From contig OY987301.1 of NCBI GenBank assembly GCA_963920635.1, positions 15,480,501 to 15,544,500 of the forward strand: 64,000 nt of DNA. Direction: 5' to 3'. Below, in pieces: positions 12,501 to 24,500 of this stretch. The notes below the pieces were generated by a model. That model had not been told where the DNA came from and did no database searches. It was given only the letters and a program-made list of their open reading frames with translations. The stretch is from Pseudeuparius sepicola (Eukaryota; Arthropoda; Insecta; Coleoptera; Anthribidae). Every line of letters starts with the position of its first letter. Position 1 is the stretch's first letter. The position numbers and the translations under genes are program-made.

Positions 12501-15500
12501 TGACATTTCCTCCTGAATCACCCTGTAGACCGGGAGATAGTGACAGATTTTTTTACGTTTTTTTACTCAGTATGCCTTTCAAAGGGCATTATGTTGTGTA
12601 TATTCTCACAATAATAAGGTATTAATCAGAGAATCATCCTGGGTTCTTCATATGGAAAAGTGAGCTTTCATTCATTCGAAAAATATCCGTTTTGATATGA
12701 TTTTAGTCAGGCTGCCATGTGTTTCATAATGAAGTTCAAGATAGAAAATTCCTCGAAAAAACCATAGGCATACCGTTAACGTGGACCCAAAGGGCTACTA
12801 TTGTCACGTGAACTTGTATTTTATTAATACCTAATTTTTCCACGTTTCTGAACAGGCTGCCAATGATAAGTATATGTAAGTTCTTGTCATAAAACAGCTA
12901 AAGAAAAGATGGCATACCGGTTGCGTATGTTGAAGTACATTTTGCATCAAATATTTAAACTCTACTTGGACATGTGCAAACGGTATGCCATCCTTTTTTC
13001 AACAGTTTCATAACAAGAACTTGCATACTTCTCATTGGCAGCCTGTTCAGAAACTTGAAAAAAAAAATTATTAAAATACAAGTTCACGTGACAATAATAG
13101 CCTTTTGGGCCCACGCTAACGGTATGCCTATGGTTTTCCGAAGAATTTTCTAATTTTTTTAACTTCATTATGAAACATATGGCAGCCTGACTAAAATCAT
13201 ATCAAAAGGCATATTTCTCGAATAAATGAAAACTCCGTTTTTTTTAAGAACCCACAATGACTCTCTGTTTCATACCTTATTATTGAGAGAATATACGCAA
13301 CATAATAACCTTTGAAGGCATACTTACTGAGTAAAATCACGTCCGAAAATCTGTCACTATCTCCCGGTCTAATATCAAATAAGCAAACAAACAAACAAAC
13401 AATTAACCACAACTACGTCATACCTGATTAGCTTATCTTATCTATACTACAGATACGCAGGACTAGACTACAGATACCTACGAATCTGTAGTCTAAATAA
13501 GGTAAGCTAATCAGGTATGTCGTAATTGTAATTAATTGTTTCTTTGTTTATTTGTCTGATTTGATATGTTCAAACATTATAGCATCATGTATATTTTTAG
13601 CTCATAGGAAGACGAAAAATGAACGTCGAAACGTCGGCATAATCTGAACAAAAAATATTGTTATTCTTGTCCCTATCCTGCTACCCTCCATTCAACATCT
13701 ATATTTGAAGAACGTTAAAATAAGTACCAATTTTATTTATCTTATTATTATTTCAATACAAAATATGTAATAATGTCTTTGCCCTACCATGGCCCATTTA
13801 CCCACAGAGCAGAATATTTTTTCTTTTTTGTTTTCTCTAAAACCTGGGTTGTTTAGATAGAAACCGTCTAGGTAAAGTCAACGCAATGTAAAACAAATTG
13901 TTAAAATAAGTAAAAAAAAAATAAATTTCAAAAATTATTACTTGCAAATTAATAACCATTTGTGGATATTGCATTTTTGTATTCATTGTCAGGCAAACAA
14001 GTTTTTTCTTATTAATTGCTTTAAATATACTATTGTCACTTTACGTTTACAATTACTCATGTACCAAACATGCTAATTTGATTTTTATTGTCACTTAGTT
14101 CGTTTAAGAACAACAGACAATTTGTCACATCGGGAAGATAAACGTTATGGGCACGTACCTACGCAGGCATGGGCCAAGGATATTGATATTGACGGTTGGT
14201 AATTATTTAATGGAAACGTAACAAGTCATTTGTCTAATAACACCATTTTGCCGAGGACCCCAGCTATACACGCAAATACACTTTAAACTGGTGATTTACT
14301 AACTCCATTACTGAAAATTTGTATATTTGCAAATAAAGTAGCAACTTCAAGAATTGGACAATTTCTTGGTAAATTGTTGACAAGGCTACGATAATATGAT
14401 TAGAGGGAAAGAACACAACATTATTTGTCATGTCTGCAAAGATTACAGAATATTAAAATTGTGTACACCTCATTTAAATGAAAATAGATTTTAGTTAGTA
14501 ACTTATTATGTGGGTGTCGATTTATTAACAACAATTTTCTAAGCTTATGACGCAGATCAACGCTAAATGTAGCAGTTCATTGTTGAAAAGTTGTTATTTA
14601 TGTAATAGCACCCTTGATATTATTATTATTATTATTATTATTATGGGATCGTCTTTGTTATTAGTATATATATTTTAAAATAAGAACCTAGAATGGCCCC
14701 ATCTACAAATTTATTTTTTAGGCTATAAATAAGTTAGCATTTTTAGCGTCTTTTTCCCGAAATGTGCACAAAAAATGCTTTTTATTGAACTTTTTTGAAA
14801 ACACCTTATATTTTCATCTGTTTTAGCAATAATGAAAGATGGGGTTTTTCGGGCTAGCGCACGGAAACAGCGCATGGGAAAACTTTCCGTGCGCTGAATA
14901 AAAATACCGAATATATGGCTTTAAAATAGAAATATACAGCAAAGTATACTAAATTTAAGAAACTCTATATGCTCTCTGATATTTAACATGTACCTATTTT
15001 GTATTTTAATTCGTAAAGTGTTTCAATATTTAGATACATTTCTGTAATATTTTTGACGTTTTATTCACCTTATCTGACAATAACTAATTTACAACAATAA
15101 TTTGAGAGTAACCATGGAAACGCATCATACATACCAAACACTATATTGTCTGCATTGTTCATTTTTTGTCAATTAAATTTATTATAATATGCCGATAAAT
15201 GTTTTAAGTTTCCGTTTTCAAAGAAGTATAATAAAAAAATATCATTCATTACACGTCCAGAAATAGATTTTCCGTGCTTGCATGATTTCCCGTGTTCGGC
15301 TGCGCCTCACACGGGAATTTGTCACGCGCGCACGAAAAAATCTTTATTTCCAGACTGAATGAGAATGATCGAGTCTGTCAAAATCGCGATTTTTGATTGT
15401 CTTTTATTTGTAGCTGGAATTTTAACCGGATTGTAGCCGACTTTTTTCAAAGAAATGGAAAACTTTCCTTTTGCTTTGACACTCTACTGTTAAGTGTACG

Positions 15501-18500
15501 AAACCCCAAAAAGGTGCTTCTTAATGAATGAGTTGTGTAAAAACCTGAGCCCTGAGCCAAGTCAAGTTATTAATTAATTATACATTCGCTGGTGGACCGA
15601 TGTACCGATGCCAATGTTACGTTTTCAAGTTTGCCTTGATCTGTATTCCGTTTATTTTGTAAGAATTTAATAAATTTTGTCTGGCTCCGCATACATTTGC
15701 GCAATAAATTTATAGAATGTGAGTCGGTATAATGGAAAATCCAATATTAAGAAATATTGGGTTTTTTGGAGATAGTCGAAAATTTTCCATCTCTGCCATG
15801 TCCTTCTCTAACATAGGCCTACACATTGCATACTAAACCAACACATGGGAAATTAACGATTTGTGACTAACCTGTTTTCAGAATATTATTTCATTTTATG
15901 TTATTGGTAAATCCATAATTATCTTAAAATTACCAAAATCCACCCAAACGGAAATTTTGATTGCCTCTGTAAAACAATCTAGTCAGTGTATCCTGGTGGG
16001 ATTTCGTCCTGATAATGTATTAGGTGACTTGAGTGGCAATATGTTTGTTTGAATTTTGTTTATTTCTTTCAGATTGGCCTTATGCGAGGAGGATATTTCC
16101 TAGCCGAAGAATCCCCAGAACGTCTCATCACTCAATATGGCGCTGACACCTTGGAAGACGTATTCCTCAAGCTCAGTGTTATTCAGGTAAAGATTTTTAT
16201 AATAATCATTTTGTGCATATTAATATTATTACTTTCTTTAGAACATGGGTAAAAGAAGGCGCTCCAGCATCCTCCAAAGTGTAACTGACACCATCCAGGT
16301 GCCTGTTGGAGCCGTCAATGAGGCTGCAGTTTTAGATGATGAAGTTGGTGAAATTTCTGGTGAATTTGGCGATAATGTGTCCATATCCAGCAGAGCAGGT
16401 AATTTTTTCATCTTTTGTATATTTTAATTTTTAATTTTTATTTTTATTTGAGTCAACTAAATGTTATTTGCTCTATAAAACTTGAAGTTTCCAAGTTTAT
16501 ACAACGGAATTTTTTCCAATAATATTATTTCTTCAAGGATTTACTTTTTAAGATACGGTATGTGCCTTGAAATAGTCTTGGTACTTTGTTGGTACTGAGA
16601 AAATAATAAAATGCATAATTCTAATACATTAATTTTTTATTTGCGCCCAATGTTTATGAATGTTAAAAGTTAAAAGGTGTAAAATAATGTCTAATTATCA
16701 AGTTCCATATTTCTAGACACGTTTGTCCATTAAAAGCCATATAAAAATGAATTAATCGTTTTATTGATCATAACATGTTCATGTGCCTATAACTTTGAAT
16801 TTAAACCATAAATTAAACGTAAATATTTACCTAAGCTCAAAGTACCTAAGTTGTAAATTTTAGAAGGAAGTAAAGAATTCTTGCAAATATGAATAAAAAA
16901 TAAGATACAATAATAAATTTTGTACGCATCATATGTTTTTTTTTTTTTATTTTTGAGTTGAATTCAGATTATTTAAATACCGTGGGTAAGTTCTGCATAT
17001 TATTCGCATATCGCTATTTTTTTCTATAATCGTTTTGTTCTATATTTATAAAAAAAAAAACAGGTTTAAATCGTTCTAAAGTACGCAACTATAATAATTA
17101 TTTCTATTTACGACTAATATATAATATAAGTATTATACTTGTGGTTTTTGCATTATAATGCCATATATTAATCCCTTAGGGAATAATGCGGAGGGATTAA
17201 TAGTCCTCATGGAAACAATATAATGAATACTTAAAAGTGACAGTGTCAAACGCGTAGTGTTTGTGTAATTGTATTCAAATGGATGAAAATGAATGTCTTT
17301 TACTTGTACACCTCCAGAAATTGTACAACTAGCTGCAGCAGCAACATCTACCTTAAATAATAAATCGTAAATAAAGTAGACTACTCGCAATAATGGCTAT
17401 CATGCTCTCGGAATCTCGGAATTTTACTCCCTCGCCGCTAATAATGCAGCTCGGTTCGTAAATCGCTTCGCCAGCGACATTTCCAATGTCTCCAATGGTT
17501 GCAACAAGCAACAATAATTACGAAATCTGTGAATTTTTGATCAGGACTTTGACATTTTGTATAAAAAGTCATTGTGGGGTGGGTTGCTCAATATAAACAT
17601 ACTTAGGTCCTAAAGTTGTTCATTTCTGAGATACCTAAAATAGTTGTCTTTATGAAAGTGAATTATGGCAACATCTTCAAAAATAATCAAGCTGTTGAAC
17701 TGAAATTTGGCACTGCTGTGTTTTTGGGGATGGAGAATAAGCTGGAAATGTCAATTTCTACGTATCTCACAAAAGGCAACACTTGCGCTATTTTTGGATC
17801 GCGCTTTTACTCGTGACTTTTTTGAGAATAAATTTTTGTTCTTTCAGGTCCATCATTTTAGTGCATCTTTTCATTTGCGACAAAAGTGTACTTTTGTTTC
17901 ATAATGATAAAATCAACCGTTTGGGTTGAAATCGCCAAAACGTGCCCCAAAACACTGGTTTACTCTAACATTCGAAACATAAAATTTTCACCTACCGCTT
18001 TCAAAAATCAAGATCAACTGTACATGAAAGTGAAGAAAAAAATGTCAAATGGACATTGGTCAAAACATCATTGGTTTTCTTGAAATAGGGTGTCAAAATT
18101 TTGTCAAATTCAATCCTTTACATTTTGATAGCGAATAATTTTTGGTTCATGGTTCATAGGATTTTTTTTCTCAATTTAAATGGTGCAGTTGATCTGTACC
18201 ATTTGAAAGCAGTAGGTGAAAACTTTATGTTTCAAATGTTGGAGCATGCAGGTTTTTTTGGGAATGTCTTGGGAATTTCCACCCAAACGGTTGATTTTAT
18301 CGTTACGAAACAAATGTACACTTTTGTTGCAAATGAAAAGATGCACTGAAATTATGGACCCGCCTGCAAGACCAAAAAGATAACCTCAAAAAAGTTACGA
18401 GTAAAAGCACGATACAAAAATTGGGCAAGTGGCGTCCTCTGTGAGTTACGAAGAAATTGTAATTTTCAGCTCCATCCCCAAAACACAGCAATGCCAAATT

Positions 18501-21500
18501 TTAGTTCAGCAGCTTGATTATTTTGGGAGATATTGCCATAATTCAATTTCAAAACAACGCCCTGTATCCTGTATCTCAGTAACGAAGAACTTTAGGACCT
18601 AGGTTTATATGAGCAACCCACCTTGCAATGAGTTTTTCTACAAAATGCAAAATTCCTGATCAAAAAAACCTGGGACACCCTGTAATATACAAACTACTAT
18701 ACCGTTGACTAACGTATTTTTCAATTTTGAATTTTGAACCCCCTCGTGGGTACTCTTAGCTAGCTGGGTTTGGATATTGACCTTTTAGTTTACGGGCATG
18801 CAGAACTGACACACGGAATTGAATTTGAATTTAACTCAAAAATAAAGAAAATTTATTTGTTGCACACAGCTCGTCATATGTTGTAACGCAACAACACGAA
18901 AGTGAAAAAGACTAAGTCAAAGAAGAGTATATTTTTTCGAAATTACAAATATTACAAAATAAAGCTATGAGAGTCATTCTAAATTTAAACAAATACACTA
19001 AAATAAATTATATGCTAAACAAATTACAATGGTTGAATATAAAAAATTTAACAAAATTTCTAGTATTTATATTCATATTTAAATTAAAACATAATTTACT
19101 TCCAGTTTGCTTTCATCGGTATATTACTTTCAATTTTGAACATCATAATTATTCTACAAGATCTTTTAGTGATTTTCATATACAAAATTTTAATAAGAAT
19201 ATTTGTTATAAGTCTTTGTTTCAAAAAGGGTTGATCGAGTATAACAAATTGCCAGATAAATTAAAAAGTGAAAGAAATTAAAAAAAAAATTAAAACATTA
19301 TTAAAAAAGTATTACCTTGGTATTCAAAATGATGCAATTTGACAAATAATTTAATTTAAATGTTAAGGCAAGAAGAATTTATTTATTTGAATAATTGTTA
19401 CATTATATATGAAATTGTATTTAGTAGCCATCCTAGGCTAAATGAAGCATGCTGCTACTACTACTACTAAAAACAGAAAGAACGACATTTAATTACCATA
19501 CAAAATACAAATAATCATTTGCAAGGATAATTATTTGCCTAATTTACATCTTGGAGGCAGAGATTTATTAGATACCTACATTGATGTCACTTATTGTTCT
19601 TTTAATATTTTCGCAAAGAATTTAGTTATTGTCATAAATTAGATAATTAAACCTAAATAATTCACAAACGTTTCCAGTCAAACAGATGTGAAAATTATGC
19701 ATATTTTCAGCAGTCGTTATTTTTTATGCATAAGTTCTGTAAATAGTGACGTATCATATCTGCGTGTCCAATCATCAGATACTCACAAAATTCGGAATTT
19801 GCAAGTCATGGCATTAAAAGTTTTGAATCGTTAAAATAAAGTTGTTTGCTGGGTTTTTAGCCAATAATATATTTAATTTTGTAAAATAATTATTAGAAAT
19901 GCAAAGAATACAAATTTGGAATAGGTAGGTTTTAAGTACTTATTAGCGGGATGGGTTGATGTTTTCTAAATTGTTGATTTCAAGAAATTTAATTTAATTT
20001 ACACCATACAATGTGAAATTTCAAATAGTGATGCCATTTCATTGTGACCCGTGACCCTCGTTCCTAACAAAAGTTTCAGGGAATCATACAAGCTTTCTGG
20101 CGACCTTACTGCCGTATATAAAAGTGCTAGAAAACAAAGTTATTTTTTTAACGGAACACCCTGTATGTCGAGTTTTTCTGGTTTCGGAAATAATACAGGG
20201 TGTTCTGGTTTGTTTAGGGCAAACTTTTAAGATGATACAATAAGTCATTTTAAGGTGGGTTCTTCATATAAACATAAGTATTTTATCTAGTAAAGTTCTT
20301 CGTTTCTGAGATATGGAGTGTTAAAGGTGTAATAATATCAAGTTATAATATCAATGTGTAATATCACGTTTCTAGACAATCAGTGGCGGAGATATGGGTA
20401 ATCTATACCACTAATTAAAAAAATAGTACAGCCCTCAACACAATAAAAATAATTGGGGTACCTATGATGAAACCTGGACCTTTTTAATATGAAAGCACCT
20501 CTGTATAGAGGACAAAAACATCTCTAAATGAAAAGTCAATGTTTCGTTTCTCTCAGGCCGGGTCTCCATAGCCCCAGAACCAACGGCTGAGCATACCATT
20601 CAACCAGAACTACCGCCAGAAGAAGAACCGGAGGTGCCCTGGATAGACTATCTCAAGATCATCAAATTCACCCACATGCGCGCGCTGATATGGAAGAATT
20701 TCTTGTGGATGTGGCGTAACATTCCAGTTATGGCGTTCATAGTTGGTCTGCCGGTAGCCCAAACTATACTTTTCTGTCTGTCCGTTGGTCACGATCCGTT
20801 CGGAATAAAGTTGTCAGTGGTTAATAACGAATTGGAAATGGGTGAACACTGCAAAAAGATGCCAGGATGTAATAGTTCCAGGTTGAGTTGTAACTATTTA
20901 GATTATGTTACGGAAAGATATTCAGTTCGGATGGTAAGTTAGTGCGTTCCTTACAGGTACTTCTTATAGTGCTTTAGTGCAACAGTTATTATTATTATTA
21001 TTAGTTTTGTATATACAGGGTGTAACTTAAGTCCGTTAAAATCAGCCGATCATCAGCCAATTCTAAGAAAAAAGTTTTCGCTATCGGGCTATTAAAACTG
21101 TCTAAAAAAAATCGTCTTTTCCCCATAACTTTTTTATTTGTACAGCTTTTTTTACTAAATTTGGTACACAGTATACTTGGATACGACCTTTTTAAATGTA
21201 TTATTTTCAAGGTCGAGATTGAATCATAGATTGAATAATATGAGTATGTTGTTCGACAAATTTAAGAAAAAATAATACGGCTCTGTACCAAAGTAAAGTG
21301 AGAAGCAGTTTTGCATGGAGAATTTAATTTTGAACAAAAATTGTCTCTTGACTTATTTTTGTATCTGCCTCCGTTTCGTAGCGAATTTGATTTTTCTCAT
21401 TTATTTCATCGTACTTGCACAAAATGTCAGATATTTAAAAAGTTTAGGGAGACGACGACATTGTTTTCAATAATTAAAGACAACATTTTGGAGGTTTCAA

Positions 21501-24500
21501 GATTTAACAATTATTTTTATCTCAGAATAAGAATAAAAAAGTTATGCGGAAACACGATTTTTTTAGAAAATTTTAGCACCCCGTATATCGAAAACGAAGA
21601 ATTTTACGACACATGTTTATATGAACTTTTTTCTGAAAATTGGCTGAGGATCGTCATCCTGAAATATTTTAACATTCTTAAGTTGCACCCTATATGTATA
21701 GGTACAGGGTGATTTATTTCTCTATCGGGTATAACTGCACCATCGGGTTATACAGGGTGTCCCAGGTTTTTTTTATCAGGTCTTTGACCTCAGAAAAACT
21801 TTGACATTTTGTAGAAAACTCATTGTAAGATGAGTTGCTCATATAAACATACGTCATAAAGTTCTTCGTTTCCGAGATTGTTGTAGTTCTCTTTTTCAGA
21901 TTGAATTATGGCACAGACCTATATAAGCTGTGATTATGGTAATATCTCTCAATGATGGAGAATAAGCTGAATCTTTTTATTTGCAACTAAATTGAACTCT
22001 TTGTTTCATAGCGATAATATCAAGCGTTTGGGTTGAAACTGCCAAAACTTGCCGCAAACCACTTGTTAACTCCAATATTCGAAACATAAAATTTTCAAAT
22101 AGGTACCGCTTTAAAATGTTATAGATCAACTGTACATTCACATTCAAGAAAAAAATGTCAAATGTACATTGGTCAAAACACCATTGGTTTTTATGAAATA
22201 TGGTGTCAAAATTTTGTCAACTTCAATCCTTATTGCATTTTAAAAGCGAATAATTTTTGGTTCACTTTTGGCGCAAAGGAAAAGATGTACTAAAATGATG
22301 GACCTGCAAGAACAGAAAGATAACCCCCAAAAAGTTATGAGTAAAAGCGTCGATGGAGGACTTCCTCAATCAACGGTAAAAGCACGATCAAAAAATAGCG
22401 CAAGTGGCGCCCTCTGTGAGATACGAGATATTTTCAGCTTATTCTCCATCCCCAAAAACACAGCAGCGCCAAATTTCAGTTTAGTAACTTAATTATTTTG
22501 GAGATATTGCCATAATTCAATTTCAAAAAGAGAACTACAATCTCAGAAACCAAGAACTTTAAGACCGATGTTTATATGAGCAACCCACTTTACAAAGAGT
22601 TTTCTACAAAATGTCAAAGTCCTGATAAAAAAAACTGGGGCACCCGTATAACAAAAAAAAATAAAAGTCTGCCAAAAAGTTTGCACCATAACAAACATGG
22701 TTTTCACATCAATCTCAGCATTATTTATAAAAGAGTTAATAATATTAGTTCTTATCATTTTTCACAACATAGCAAATTTTTGATTGCCCATAAACGCTAT
22801 TATTATTCAAAATAGAGAAAGAAAATTAATTAATAATAAAAATTGTTCTCCTCTTGTCGAATCCATCCGTGGACACACTGTATAATATATGATGTGCCGA
22901 TGAATTTTCCGATTAACAATGTATAATAAAAAACCCTGACACAACATTCTTATCTTAATTAATTATTGTTTGTAGAAATTCCACGATACAGATGAAGAAG
23001 CTAGAAGAAGTGTGGTAAAAGGATACTCTTGGGGTATGATGGTCTTCAAGTCGAACTTCTCTGATTCCTTGAAAAACAGAATTGAAATGGGAAAGGACAT
23101 ACTCCCGTGGGACCTTGAATCATCTGAGGTTGACGTACATTTGGACAAATCAAGTAAGAAAAATATTTAATCGATATTTGGAAGGCCAGCGACATTCTTA
23201 TCTCCGTATCCATTTTAGATGAAAACATCGCAACTTTTTTGACCAGAGACTTATTGTTTGGTTTCCAAGACTTCTTTTCCGGATATCTAGGAAGCTGTAA
23301 TATTACTCCAAAAGTGGCCCATATTCCTATAAAGGTAAGTAGAAATACCTCAACATGTTATGTTTCACTTTCAACATATTTTTGTTTTACAGTGGGAAAG
23401 ACCCATATACGGATATGGAGAACCCGACTTCACTGATTTTGCAGCTCCTGGAGTAGTCTTAACGTAAGTATACATATAAAATTTAAATTTATTCGAAATT
23501 TGATAATACTATAATTCTAAAAATAAACTAAAATTATATAATATATGAAAAAATTTAAATATTACCTCGTTTCTTAAACTTGGTGTAAGATTTTTATTTT
23601 ATCATAATATTATAGTAGGATTGCTAGATGTGGGAATTAGGAATAATGTAACTAATATTTTTCGACTAATTTTTAGTGTACTTATTTGAAACAAATTGAA
23701 ATGAGAAGCAACTTCTCAAGAAACAAATTAATACCAATAACTATTTCGCTATAAGTAATTATTAAAAGAACCCTTTATGTAAGTAAATAAAAACTACTGT
23801 CTACTCTGCCAACATGTACAGGGTGGCTCACTATAAATTGACACCCCCTTTAACTTGTTAGTTTTTGAGATTAGAAAAAGTTTTTTACAAAAGTTTTAGA
23901 TACTAATACAAAGTTTTTTGTGACACTATTCGACCTTATACAGTGTGGTCTAGAAAGCGGTGGCAGACATAACTTATATTTTTTTAAATGGAACACCTTG
24001 TATATTTTTGGATTATTGAATTGTACGCATTTTTCTGATTCCAACGAAGTATAGTATATGTTATATGTTCGCTCCAACTGTTCGTTCAGAACTGAGCCTT
24101 TTTTGTGAGGGATTACTCCTTGGGTCATAGGTTGACATGGAAGACAAATGCCAAATTATAGTAATAATTATTGACAGTTTGCAAGTATATTCACGCTTTG
24201 GAAAACAAAGTGGGCTACTTTAAGATTTCAGAAAAAAATTAAGAAAGGAAATTGATTGAAATGAGAAATTTTAAATAGCAACACACTTACTTCGTCAGAT
24301 TTATTATTTGAAATTTAATTTTTATTGGAAACGACAACAACATTTAGACAAAGGATTATTTAAAAACAAAATTTATTATGACACTGAAAGGTAGAATTCG
24401 GGAAGAAATCCACATATTAAATACTGAACACAGCAATTTTATCGTTGACTCAATAAACAGAAAGTTAGTAGCAAATAGCAATAAACGCATTGAGCAAGAT

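Noticed and set aside
17616..18497. Several 65-80 codon frames, also seen at 60188-60553
   Set aside because: They follow the family F foldback DNA; similarity between copies is of DNA, with no frame conservation.
21311..21712. 133-codon frame
   Set aside because: It lies wholly in one arm of the 21016-21695 foldback, with no domain and no start context.
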